NCBI GenBank assembly: GCA_046336655.1
Contig: JBKDGH010000136.1
Span: 1-13,754, forward strand
Direction: 5' to 3'
DNA: 13,754 bases
DNA from: CANGTU01 sp046336655
Lineage (GTDB): Bacteria > Bacteroidota > Bacteroidia > Flavobacteriales_D > Sanyastnellaceae
Of the stretch, positions 1 through 7,127 are shown one piece after another. The notes beneath the pieces were generated by a model. The model searched no databases. It was not told where the DNA came from and saw only the letters and a program-made list of their open reading frames with translations. Position numbers and translations under genes: made by a program. Position 1 is the stretch's first letter; each line of letters starts with the position of its first letter.

Positions 1-304
1 GCGTGCGGGCTACATCCACCTTGATTTCCTTCACCACCACGTTGGCAGTAGTGATGTCCTCACCGGTGTTCTTCGCCTGCCAGTTGGCAATCGCCGAGCG
101 GAGGAGTTTTTCCAGCGGCTGAGAAGAGTGGTTGGGGATGAACTTCAGCATATGCAATGCCTTTACCACTTCCTTTCCGCGGATCACATCCGCCACCAGA
201 CGCATTTTGCGCGGTGATGTCGGGTAGTTATTCAGGCTGGCGAAAGCGGACGACTTGCGTTCCTCTTTCATGCGGTCAGCCATTTCTTTTTTACGAGCTC
301 CCAT
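1..304 (-). CDS. rplV: 50S ribosomal protein L22, partial (C-terminus off the left edge)
   Basis: L22 is a large-subunit protein that binds 23S rRNA and whose beta-hairpin helps line the peptide exit tunnel. Reading the minus strand from the ATG at 304-302 gives 101 codons that run off the window without a stop. The translation starts MGARKKEMADRMKEERK and contains the L22 signature SPRKMRLVADVIRG (about residues 31-44) followed by LEKLLRSAIANW (about 64-75). The short basic N-terminal extension before the conserved core resembles other Bacteroidota L22 proteins, which supports this start over the internal Met codons at residues 8 and 12. The gene lies 32 nt downstream of rpsS in the same operon. 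The part expected to hold the exit-tunnel hairpin tip is mostly cut off. Confidence 0.96.
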   Translation of the reverse strand, partial: MGARKKEMADRMKEERKSSAFASLNNYPTSPRKMRLVADVIRGKEVVKALHMLKFIPNHSSQPLEKLLRSAIANWQAKNTGEDITTANVVVKEIKVDVART

Positions 305-336
305 TGTGCTTGTGTCGTTTATCGGGATTACTGTCG

Positions 337-603
337 TTACTTACGGTTACCTGAGTGTCCGCGGTAGGTACGGGTAGGTGAAAACTCTCCGAGTTTGTGA
401 CCTACCATGTTTTCCGTGACGTACACAGGAATGAATTGTTTGCCATTGTGCACTGCGATCGTCAGACCTACAAATTCAGGTGTGATGGTGGAAGCGCGGC
501 TCCACGTTTTGATCACATTCTTGCGGCCAGCAGCCTGTGCCTCTTCGACACGCTTCTGGAGCTTAATATGCACGAACGGGGGTTTTTTCAGTGACCTTGC
601 CAT
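337..603 (-). CDS. rpsS: 30S ribosomal protein S19
   Basis: S19 is a small-subunit head protein that contacts 16S rRNA and S13 near the A-site tRNA. The 88-residue product has the usual family length. It shows MARSLKKPPFV at the N-terminus, then TWSRASTITPEFVG (about 33-46), IAVHNGKQFIPVYVTENMVGHKLGEF (about 49-74) in pieces typical of S19, and FSPTRTYRGH near the C-terminus. It sits 11 nt after rplB and 32 nt before rplV, the standard S10-operon position. The assignment rests on strong match to the conserved S19 pattern; nothing is unusual in length or motif. Confidence 0.98.
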   Translation of the reverse strand: MARSLKKPPFVHIKLQKRVEEAQAAGRKNVIKTWSRASTITPEFVGLTIAVHNGKQFIPVYVTENMVGHKLGEFSPTRTYRGHSGNRK

Positions 604-614
604 GTTCTAATCCC

Positions 615-1439
615 TTATTTCTTTCTGCGTTCAATGATCAGTTTGCTTGACGGCTTCTTCGGATGGCGCGTCTTGTAACCCTTCGAAGGTGTACCCTTGC
701 GGCTGCGTGGGTGACCTCCTGACTGGCGTCCTTCACCACCACCCATCGGGTGATCTACCGGGTTCATGGCCACACCGCGTACGCGTGGACGACGACCCAG
801 CCAGCGGCTGCGACCTGCCTTACCCGAGCGCACCAGGTTGTGCTCTGCGTTAGAAACCACACCAATTGTAGCGATACAGTCAGCGAGTACTTTGCGCGTT
901 TCACCGGATGGCAGGGTAATTACCGCATGCTTGCCATCGCGGGCTGAAAGCTGTGCGAAAGAACCTGCACTGCGGGCGATTGCACCGCCGCGGCCAGGAG
1001 CCATTTCAATGTTGTGGATCACTGTTCCGAGCGGAATGTCCCTCAGAAAAAGTGAGTTGCCCACTTCCGGTGCTGCCTTCGAACCGCTGATGATGGACTG
1101 ACCTACTGCCAGACCTTGCGGAGCGATGATGTACCGCTTCTCACCGTCAGTGTACTCTACCAACGCAATGCGCGAAGAGCGATTCGGATCGTATTCAATG
1201 GTCAGCACGTTCGCCGATACATCATGCTTGTCGCGCTTGAAGTCAATCAAGCGGTAGTTCCGCTTGTGACCGCCACCGATCATACGCATGGTGCGCTTAC
1301 CCTGGTTGTTGCGGCCGCCTGACTTCTTCAGCGAAACAGTCAGTTTCTTATGTGGCTTCGAGGTGGTCAGCTCATCAAACGTGAGCGCTACCTTGAAGCG
1401 GGTTCCCGGAGTTACCGGATTCAGTTTCTTAATGCCCAT
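615..1439 (-). CDS. rplB: 50S ribosomal protein L2
   Basis: L2 is a primary 23S rRNA-binding protein needed for subunit association and close to the peptidyl-transferase centre. The product is 274 residues, the normal length. It has the N-terminal SGGRNNQGKRT segment (40-50), the central MAPGRGGAIARSAGS block (146-160), and the C-terminal signature MNPVDHPMGGGEGR (225-238). H230 corresponds to the functionally important histidine 229 of E. coli L2. The residue two positions on is Met (M232) where E. coli has His; as I recall this is usual in Bacteroidota, so I do not read it as a defect. The basic C-terminal tail ends RRKK. The gene follows rplW by 15 nt and precedes rpsS by 11 nt. Confidence 0.99.
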   Translation of the reverse strand: MGIKKLNPVTPGTRFKVALTFDELTTSKPHKKLTVSLKKSGGRNNQGKRTMRMIGGGHKRNYRLIDFKRDKHDVSANVLTIEYDPNRSSRIALVEYTDGEKRYIIAPQGLAVGQSIISGSKAAPEVGNSLFLRDIPLGTVIHNIEMAPGRGGAIARSAGSFAQLSARDGKHAVITLPSGETRKVLADCIATIGVVSNAEHNLVRSGKAGRSRWLGRRPRVRGVAMNPVDHPMGGGEGRQSGGHPRSRKGTPSKGYKTRHPKKPSSKLIIERRKK

Positions 1440-1454
1440 CTTCCGTTCCTCCCG

Positions 1455-1748
1455 TTATATGTTGGCGTAAAAATCAATTGCGTCTCCGGCCTGAAGCGAT
1501 ACAATCGCCTTCTTATAACCAGCCGAACGTCCGGAGATGATTCCCGTTTTGGTGTAGCGGGACTTCTGCTTTCCGTCGTAGCGCAGTGTATTCACTTTCA
1601 TCACGGTCACACCGTAGGTCTTCTCAACTGCCTTCTTGATCTCAATCTTGTTGGCGGCTTTGTCCACGATGAATCCGTACTTGCCTTGCTTCTCCTGAAG
1701 CGCGGTCATCTTCTCGGTGACGAGGGGTCTGATCAGGATTTCACTCAT
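1455..1748 (-). CDS. rplW: 50S ribosomal protein L23
   Basis: L23 binds 23S rRNA at the mouth of the peptide exit tunnel and is the docking site for trigger factor and the signal recognition particle. The 97-residue product has the L23 pattern: ILIRPLVTEKMTALQE at 4-19, then KYGFIVDKAANKIEIKKAVE (about 23-42), YGVTVMKVNTL (about 45-55) and a basic loop GKQKSRYTKTGIISGR (about 59-74). The ATG is 5 nt after the rplD stop, so translational coupling with rplD is plausible. The length fits the short bacterial L23 type. No alternative family is suggested. Confidence 0.98.
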   Translation of the reverse strand: MSEILIRPLVTEKMTALQEKQGKYGFIVDKAANKIEIKKAVEKTYGVTVMKVNTLRYDGKQKSRYTKTGIISGRSAGYKKAIVSLQAGDAIDFYANI

Positions 1749-1753
1749 GGCGA

Positions 1754-2383
1754 TTACTTTTTGAGAATTTCGGTAACTACTTCGTGTGCGTTGCCTACAA
1801 AGACCACGTTATTGCTATTCATGATATCGTAGGTATTCACCAGGCTTGCAATTTGCACGCGCGCTCCCTGCACATTACGTGATGACAGGTACAGGCCGTC
1901 ATTGCGCTCCGGGATCAGCACCAGCGTCTTCTTATTGGCCAGCTGGAGGTTGCTGATTACATTCACAAACTCCTTGGTGCTTGGCTTGTCGAAGTTCAGC
2001 GCATCTACCACGAAAATGCTGTTCTCCTTCACTTTGTATGTCAGTGCAGAGGCACGTGCCAGACGCTGTGTATTCTTGTTCACCTTGATGTCATAGCTGC
2101 GCGGACGTGGTCCGAAGGTGCTGCCACCCTGACGGAACAGCGGGTTCTTGATGCTTCCCTTACGTGAACCGCCGGTGCCTTTCTGCTTGTGAAGCTTGCG
2201 GGTAGATCCGCTTACTTCTCCGCGGTGCTTGGTCTGGTGCGTTCCGGTGCGCTGAGCCGCGAGGTAGCGCTTGACATCGAGGTAAATCGCGTGGTCGTTC
2301 GGCTCGATGGCAAACACCGCCTCATCGAGGGTAACCGTCTTACCGGTCTTCTGACCTTGGGTATTCAGTACTTCCAGTTTCAT
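1754..2383 (-). CDS. rplD: 50S ribosomal protein L4
   Basis: L4 (L4/L1e family) binds 23S rRNA and sends an extended loop to the constriction of the exit tunnel. The product is 209 residues, near the usual 200-210. The loop region is visible as RKLHKQKGTGGSRKGS at about 62-77, followed by NPLFRQGGSTFGPRPR (about 79-94). The KGTGG.R stretch is where macrolide-resistance substitutions occur in other bacteria; it looks wild type here. Only one base separates the rplC stop from this ATG, which points to tight translational coupling. In E. coli L4 also represses the S10 operon, but I see no equivalent leader in this window because S10 is internal to the operon. Confidence 0.98.
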   Translation of the reverse strand: MKLEVLNTQGQKTGKTVTLDEAVFAIEPNDHAIYLDVKRYLAAQRTGTHQTKHRGEVSGSTRKLHKQKGTGGSRKGSIKNPLFRQGGSTFGPRPRSYDIKVNKNTQRLARASALTYKVKENSIFVVDALNFDKPSTKEFVNVISNLQLANKKTLVLIPERNDGLYLSSRNVQGARVQIASLVNTYDIMNSNNVVFVGNAHEVVTEILKK

Positions 2384-2384
2384 G

Positions 2385-3005
2385 TTACTTCACGATATAA
2401 ACGGTTGAACCATTGAATCCCGGAATCGCTCCTTTCACGAGGACGAGGTTTTCTTCCGGAAGAATTTTCACGATGGTCAGATTCTGCACTGTGCGACGTG
2501 CTCCGCCATCACGACCCGCCATGCGCATTCCGGGGAATACACGGCTCGGGTCAGAAGATGCACCAAGCGATCCGGGTGCACGCATCCTGTTGTGCTGACC
2601 GTGGGTGCTTTCACCTACCCCGGCAAATCCGTGGCGCTTCACAACGCCCTGGAAACCTTTACCCTTGGTGGTACCTACAACGTCCACACTGTCGCCTTCC
2701 GCAAATACATCACCTGCAGAAATGGTGTCACCTGCTTTCAGCTCGCTGTTGAATTCTTTGAACTCCACCACGTAACGCTTGGGAGTCGTCCCAGCCTTCT
2801 TGAAGTGTCCGAGCAGCGGACGGCTTGTATTCTTCTCCTTCTTCTCACCAAAGGCGAGCTGAACGGCGGAGTATCCGTCCTTTTCGGTGGTTCTGACCTG
2901 AGTCACCACACATGGACCAGCCTCTATCACTGTGCATGGGATATTCTTCCCAGCGGCACTGTAGACGCTAGTCATACCGATCTTTTTTCCGATAATACCT
3001 GGCAT
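2385..3005 (-). CDS. rplC: 50S ribosomal protein L3
   Basis: L3 is an early-assembly 23S rRNA-binding protein whose loop reaches towards the peptidyl-transferase centre. The 206-residue product begins MPGIIGKKIGMTSVY and has KGKGFQGVVKRHGF (114-127) and THGQHNRMRAPGSLG (134-148). The loop continues ASSDPSRVFPGMRMAG (149-164). E. coli L3 has a glutamine (Q150) at this place that PrmB methylates; here the residue is alanine (A149), so that modification site is absent. From memory this is normal in Bacteroidota. The gene lies 21 nt after rpsJ and overlaps nothing, with rplD starting one base after its stop. Confidence 0.98.
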   Translation of the reverse strand: MPGIIGKKIGMTSVYSAAGKNIPCTVIEAGPCVVTQVRTTEKDGYSAVQLAFGEKKEKNTSRPLLGHFKKAGTTPKRYVVEFKEFNSELKAGDTISAGDVFAEGDSVDVVGTTKGKGFQGVVKRHGFAGVGESTHGQHNRMRAPGSLGASSDPSRVFPGMRMAGRDGGARRTVQNLTIVKILPEENLVLVKGAIPGFNGSTVYIVK

Positions 3006-3026
3006 GTGCTTGTTATTACTTGTTTA

Positions 3027-3332
3027 CTACACTTTAATTTCTACTTCTACACCACTCGGCAACTCGAGCTTCATCAGCGCATCTACGGTCTTCGATGAAG
3101 AGCTGTAGATATCGAGGAGGCGCTTGTACGAGCTGAGCTCGAACTGTTCGCGCGCCTTCTTGTTGACGTGCGGTGAGCGCAGTACGGTGTAAATCCGTTT
3201 GTGCGTCGGGAGCGGAATGGGTCCGTTCACCACAGCACCGGTTGACTTCACCGTTTTCACGATCTTCTCGGCAGACTTATCTACGAGGTTGTGATCGTAT
3301 GACTTGAGTTTGATGCGAATCTTCTGAGCCAT
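3027..3332 (-). CDS. rpsJ: 30S ribosomal protein S10 (NusE)
   Basis: S10 is a small-subunit head protein and, as NusE, a partner of NusB/NusG in transcription antitermination. The product is 101 residues, the usual length. It reads IRIKLKSYDHNLVDKSAEKI at 5-24, then GPIPLPTHKRIYTVLRSPHVNKKAREQFE (about 38-66), with the conserved HxNKKAREQFE motif. It is 14 nt downstream of fusA. In E. coli and many other bacteria tuf stands between fusA and rpsJ; here the str and S10 gene sets run straight into one another, and I find no room for a separate S10 promoter in the 14-nt gap. Confidence 0.99.
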   Translation of the reverse strand: MAQKIRIKLKSYDHNLVDKSAEKIVKTVKSTGAVVNGPIPLPTHKRIYTVLRSPHVNKKAREQFELSSYKRLLDIYSSSSKTVDALMKLELPSGVEVEIKV

Positions 3333-3346
3333 CTACTGGGTTTCTA

Positions 3347-5452
3347 TTAGGCGTTGGCTTTTCCTTTTACTTTGGCGATCACAGCTTCCTGAATATTGGC
3401 AGGAGCCTGAGCGAAATTGTTGAATTCCATGGTGGATGTCGCACGTCCGGAAGTGATGGTACGGAGGTCGGTCACGTAACCAAACATTTCAGACAGCGGC
3501 ACCTTGGCGTTGATTACGGTTGAACCCGCACGCTCGCTGGTACCTTCGATGATACCGCGACGCTTGTTGAGGTCACCGATCACATCACCCATGTTCTCCG
3601 CCGGGGTCAATACTTCGAGCTTCATAATCGGCTCGAGGATAATCGGACGGCACTTGGGAGCTGATTCACGGAAGGCCAGCTTGGCGCAGAGTTCGAATGA
3701 CAGTGCATCAGAGTCAACCGCGTGGAATGAACCGTCATTGAGTTCCACTTTCAGGGAGTCAATCTGGTATCCTGCGAGTACACCGTTCTGCATGGCTTCT
3801 TTGAAGCCCTTCTCAATCGCCGGGATGAATTCGCGCGGGATGTTACCACCCTTGATGTTGTTCACGAACACCAGACCGGTTTTCTCCGGATCGTCGTTCG
3901 GACCAATGGTGAACACGATATCTGCGAATTTTCCGCGACCACCGGTCTGCTTCTTGTACACCTCGCGGTGGTCTGTAGAAGTGGTGATGGCTTCTTTGTA
4001 AGATACCTGAGGCGCACCCTGGTTGCACTCTACCTTGAACTCGCGACGCAGACGGTCAACGATGATTTCCAGGTGAAGCTCACCCATTCCGGAGATCACG
4101 GTCTGACCAGTATCCTCGTCGGTGTGCACACGGAATGTCGGATCCTCTTCAGCAAGCTTGGCAAGTGCCATACCGAGCTTATCAGAGTCAGCTTGAGTCT
4201 TTGGCTCAACAGCCAGACCGATCACAGGCTCAGGGAAGTTCATGGACTCAAGAACGATAGGGTTCTTCTCGTCGCAGAGTGTATCCCCTGTCTTAATATC
4301 CTTAAAGCCTACTACCGCACCGATATCACCGGCACCGAGTTGCTCAATCGGGTTCTGCTTGTTAGCGTGCATCTGGAAGATGCGGGAGATGCGCTCCTTG
4401 TTACCGCTGCGTGTATTGAGGACGTAGGAGCCTGCATTCAGTACACCAGAGTATACGCGGGTGAATGCAAGGCGACCAACGAACGGGTCAGTAGCGATCT
4501 TGAATGCAAGCGCTGCAAACGGATCTTTGTAATCCGGCTTGCGGGAAACCTCTTCGCCGGTATCCGGGTTGGTACCGATAATGTTTTCCTTATCGAGCGG
4601 GCTTGGCATCAGTTCCATTACGAGGTCAAGCATGGTCTGCACGCCTTTGTTCTTGAAGGAAGAACCGCAAACCATCGGAACAATCTTGTGGTCGAGGCAA
4701 GCCTGGCGGAGTGCACCGAGGATCTCACGCTCAGTAATTGAGCTTGGATCATCGAAGAACTTCATCATCAGATTATCGTCATATTCAGAAACTGCTTCGA
4801 GAAGCTTCTCGCGGTACTCGGTAGCTTCATCCACCATATCTGAAGGGATGTCCACTACTTCGTAGGTCATTCCTTTGTCAGCTTCGTTCCAGATCATTCC
4901 GCGGAAGTTGATCAGGTCAACTACCCCTTTGAAATCATCTTCCGCACCGATTGGGAGCTGAAGCGGCACGGCATTGCTGCCGAGCATATCCTTCACCTGC
5001 TTGCACACTTTCAGGAAGTCTGCACCCTGACGGTCCATTTTATTTACGAAACCAATGCGGGCTACGTTGTAGTTGTTCGCCAGGCGCCAGTTAGTTTCTG
5101 ACTGTGGCTCTACACCGTCAACTGCCGAGAACAGGAACACCAGACCGTCGAGTACACGCAATGAGCGGTTTACCTCTACGGTAAAGTCCACGTGACCGGG
5201 AGTGTCGATGATGTTGATGTGGTATTTGTTGCCACGGTAGTTCCAGAATACGGTGGTAGCCGCAGAGGTAATGGTGATACCGCGCTCCTGCTCCTGGACC
5301 ATCCAGTCCATGGTAGCAGCACCGTCGTGAACTTCACCAATCTTGTGGTTCACTCCGGAGTAATAAAGAATACGCTCAGTGGTAGTCGTCTTACCCGCGT
5401 CGATGTGGGCAGCGATACCAATGTTGCGTGTATATTTCAGGTCGCGTGACAT
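3347..5452 (-). CDS. fusA: Elongation factor G
   Basis: EF-G is the GTPase that drives tRNA-mRNA translocation and, with RRF, ribosome recycling in the cytoplasm. The 701-residue product has normal length and all five G motifs: AHIDAGKT (15-22), RGITI (57-61), DTPGH (83-87), NKMD (137-140) and GSSFKNKG (263-270). Domain II begins near 310 (DPFVGRLAFTRVYSG). Domain III holds GMGELHLEI (455-463). Domain IV has GGRGKFAD (504-511) and HAVDSDALSF (577-586). Domain V has GDLNKRRGII (626-635) and YVTDLRTITSGRA (659-671). Its place between rpsG and rpsJ argues for the canonical str-operon EF-G rather than a paralogue such as EF-G2 or TetM-like protection protein. The ATG lies 21 nt after the rpsG stop; no strong Shine-Dalgarno is seen, as is common in Bacteroidota. 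Confidence 0.99.
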   Translation of the reverse strand: MSRDLKYTRNIGIAAHIDAGKTTTTERILYYSGVNHKIGEVHDGAATMDWMVQEQERGITITSAATTVFWNYRGNKYHINIIDTPGHVDFTVEVNRSLRVLDGLVFLFSAVDGVEPQSETNWRLANNYNVARIGFVNKMDRQGADFLKVCKQVKDMLGSNAVPLQLPIGAEDDFKGVVDLINFRGMIWNEADKGMTYEVVDIPSDMVDEATEYREKLLEAVSEYDDNLMMKFFDDPSSITEREILGALRQACLDHKIVPMVCGSSFKNKGVQTMLDLVMELMPSPLDKENIIGTNPDTGEEVSRKPDYKDPFAALAFKIATDPFVGRLAFTRVYSGVLNAGSYVLNTRSGNKERISRIFQMHANKQNPIEQLGAGDIGAVVGFKDIKTGDTLCDEKNPIVLESMNFPEPVIGLAVEPKTQADSDKLGMALAKLAEEDPTFRVHTDEDTGQTVISGMGELHLEIIVDRLRREFKVECNQGAPQVSYKEAITTSTDHREVYKKQTGGRGKFADIVFTIGPNDDPEKTGLVFVNNIKGGNIPREFIPAIEKGFKEAMQNGVLAGYQIDSLKVELNDGSFHAVDSDALSFELCAKLAFRESAPKCRPIILEPIMKLEVLTPAENMGDVIGDLNKRRGIIEGTSERAGSTVINAKVPLSEMFGYVTDLRTITSGRATSTMEFNNFAQAPANIQEAVIAKVKGKANA

Positions 5453-5473
5453 GTTGTCTTTTGGAATATTGAA

Positions 5474-5941
5474 TTAGAAGCGGAAGTGTGAAAAGGCCTT
5501 GTTCGCTTCGGCCATGCGGTGAGTATCTTCCTTCTTCTTGAAAGCAGCACCTTCACCTTTGCTGGCAGCCACGATTTCGTTGGCGAGTTTATCTGCCATG
5601 CTCTTCTCATTGCGCTTGCGTGAGTATCCGATGAGCCACTTCATGGCCATCGAATTTTTGCGCTCATCGCGGATCGGTGAAGGAATCTGGAATGTCGCAC
5701 CACCCACACGGCGGCTGCGCACCTCTACCGCAGGAGTTACATTCTCCACTGCGCGGCGCCATACTTCAATACCGTCTTCCTGAGTCTTTGCAGCTACCTT
5801 TTCAATGGCGTCATAGAAAATGGTGAACGCTGTACCCTTCTTGCCCTGAAGCATGATGTTATTCACGAACTTCGTTACCATCACGTCGTTAAACTTCGGA
5901 TCTGGCAGCGTGGCAATCTTTTTGGCCTTTCTTCTTCTCAT
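5474..5941 (-). CDS. rpsG: 30S ribosomal protein S7
   Basis: S7 nucleates assembly of the small-subunit head and lies at the E-site mRNA exit. The product is 155 residues, the usual bacterial length. It begins MRRRKAKKIATLPDPKFND (1-19) and has VTKFVNNIMLQGKKGTA (about 22-38), ENVTPAVEVRSRRVGGATFQIP (about 66-87, the conserved S7 signature) and MAMKWLIGYSRKR (about 98-110). The C-terminus ends AFSHFRF. It sits 25 nt after rpsL and 21 nt before fusA. In E. coli S7 is the repressor of the str operon; no such leader was identified here. Confidence 0.98.
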   Translation of the reverse strand: MRRRKAKKIATLPDPKFNDVMVTKFVNNIMLQGKKGTAFTIFYDAIEKVAAKTQEDGIEVWRRAVENVTPAVEVRSRRVGGATFQIPSPIRDERKNSMAMKWLIGYSRKRNEKSMADKLANEIVAASKGEGAAFKKKEDTHRMAEANKAFSHFRF

Positions 5942-5966
5942 TGGTTTTTATCTTGACGAAAAGCGA

Positions 5967-6377
<411 letters not shown>

Positions 6378-6443
6378 GTGTGTCTTAAGTTCCTTTTTAT
6401 CATTGTTTTCGGCACAACTTTCCCCGGCCGAAAAATCGGGCTG

Positions 6444-6473
6444 CAAATGTACACCGGTTATTCCTCCGTGCAA
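6444..6473 (-). promoter_or_regulatory. Promoter of the str-S10 operon (Bacteroidetes type)
   Basis: On the minus strand, TTG at 6473-6471 is followed after 19 nt by TACATTTG at 6451-6444. This matches the Bacteroidetes primary-sigma consensus (-33 TTTG or TTG, about 19 nt, -7 TAnnTTTG) at every conserved base of the -7 box. Transcription would start near 6437-6440, giving a leader of about 60 nt before the rpsL ATG. A small perfect hairpin (CCGA, four-base loop, TCGG, plus-strand 6428-6439) would lie at the very 5' end of the transcript. The match and position are seen directly; activity is inferred. Confidence 0.85.
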
Positions 6474-6668
6474 GCATCCGGAGCGTTTTCTTGTAAAAAA
6501 ATTTGACTCGTAGCTATAAATACTGATTTTCAGTTGATTAGATTAGATAAAAAAGACTTACCCACAACCCCTCACCGCCCGGTTATCAACCCCGCATTGT
6601 CAAAATCACACCGGTTTGCTCCTCGAATCCGACAAATCAATTTTCACCAAAAAACCCATTATGATGCT
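6474..6668. other. Non-coding part of the divergent intergenic region
   Basis: Together with the neighbouring promoters this makes the 420-bp gap between rpsL and the antitoxin gene. It is AT-rich, with an A-tract near 6496 and runs such as GATTAGATTAGATAAAAAAG (6539-6558). A 72-codon open frame at 6534-6752 shows no recognisable family, and runs through the candidate hip promoter, so I do not call it a gene. I see no tRNA, terminator or repeat here beyond the features listed separately. Confidence 0.6.
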
Positions 6669-6702
6669 TTTGATAATCATTATAAAGTTCAATTATACTT
6701 TG
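6669..6702 (+). promoter_or_regulatory. Candidate promoter of the hipBA-type operon
   Basis: TTTG at 6669-6672 resembles a Bacteroidetes -33 element. After 21 nt comes TATACTTTG (6694-6702), which keeps the TA and TTTG parts of the -7 box TAnnTTTG but with three rather than two bases between them. Transcription would begin near 6708-6712, giving a leader of roughly 90 nt to the antitoxin ATG at 6798. This is a weaker match than the rpsL promoter, and a weak or variant box would suit a repressible toxin-antitoxin promoter. It is an inference from motif and placement. Confidence 0.45.
6673..6683. promoter_or_regulatory. Candidate operator palindrome ATAATCATTAT
   Basis: ATAAT-C-ATTAT is a perfect 11-bp palindrome placed between the -33-like and -7-like elements of the candidate hip promoter, where bound protein would block RNA polymerase. 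HipB-type antitoxins dimerise and bind palindromic operators in their own promoters. The 9-nt core AATCATTAT recurs exactly at 6771-6779. A second inverted repeat, AAAGT-8 nt-ACTTT (6684-6701), overlaps the -7 region. The sequences are seen; the operator role is inferred. Confidence 0.4.
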
Positions 6703-6770
6703 TGATGTATATTCACTTCTTTATTGCTAAAACAGGCAAAAAGGACAGATGATTTTATGAGGTGATTAAC

Positions 6771-6779
6771 AATCATTAT
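6771..6779 (+). repeat. Second copy of AATCATTAT, possible secondary operator
   Basis: An exact 9-nt copy of the core of the 6673-6683 palindrome lies 18 nt before the antitoxin ATG at 6798. It is in the same orientation, 96 bp from the first copy, or about nine helical turns. A two-site arrangement would permit looping or cooperative binding by the antitoxin. In AT-rich DNA a 9-nt match can arise by chance, so the call is tentative. Confidence 0.3.
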
Positions 6780-6797
6780 GTATTATTTTCGCATTCA

Positions 6798-7127
6798 ATG
6801 AGTGACATAAACATCATTACAAATTGGTACCAACTGAGTGATCAAGGGGTCATGCGCGAAATCGGAGCAGCCGTGCGCCGAATGCGCCTTGCTCAGAACC
6901 TTACCCAACAAGAATTAGCCATACAGGCCGGCGTGGACCGGCTCACACTCGGCAAACTGGAAAACGGCAACCCGTCGAACCTGCTCACACTGATACAAGT
7001 ATTGCGCGCGCTCGGACAACTCGAAACGCTGTCGGATTTCGAGGAGCAGTCTGTCACCAGTCCGCTGCAGGCCGCGCGACTGCAAGGTAAACCACGCCGT
7101 CGCGCAAGCGGTAAACGCATGAGCTGA
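6798..7127 (+). CDS. HipB-like Xre-family antitoxin and autorepressor
   Basis: This 109-residue protein is the likely antitoxin of the pair: it should bind its own promoter and restrain the HipA-like kinase encoded next. A helix-turn-helix domain of the Xre/Cro type covers about 18-75, with LTQQELA (35-41) as the first helix and AGVDRLTLGKLENG (44-57) as the turn and recognition helix. A Ser/Arg/Lys-rich tail ends at residue 109. I chose the ATG at 6798 because its product begins MSDINIITNWYQLSDQGVMREIG, the spacing I recall for Bacteroidota HipB-like proteins. A GTG at 6762 would add 12 unsupported residues across the second AATCATTAT copy. Its TGA overlaps the ATG of the kinase gene by one base, so the two are translationally coupled. 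The symbol is left blank because this is homology to HipB, not orthology shown here. Confidence 0.85.
   Translation: MSDINIITNWYQLSDQGVMREIGAAVRRMRLAQNLTQQELAIQAGVDRLTLGKLENGNPSNLLTLIQVLRALGQLETLSDFEEQSVTSPLQAARLQGKPRRRASGKRMS

Noticed and set aside
3968..4741. 257-codon open frame antisense to fusA
   Set aside because: The translation is not recognisable, while the opposite strand is unambiguous EF-G; long antisense frames are common in highly expressed genes.
6378..6473. Upstream extension of the rpsL frame by 32 codons to 6473
   Set aside because: The added residues have no S12 similarity and the segment contains the promoter TTG-19-TACATTTG, so it is leader and promoter DNA.
6555..6600. 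DnaA-box-like TTACCCACA and nearby TTATCAACC, possible replication origin
   Set aside because: Both differ from TTATCCACA, there is no cluster, and no dnaA, dnaN or similar gene lies in the window.
6534..6752. 72-codon plus-strand open frame in the intergenic region
   Set aside because: No recognisable motif, it runs through the candidate hip promoter and operator, and its composition looks like AT-rich spacer.
6762..6797. GTG start that would lengthen the antitoxin by 12 residues
   Set aside because: The ATG at 6798 gives the N-terminus expected for HipB-like proteins; the extension covers the second AATCATTAT copy and has no family support.
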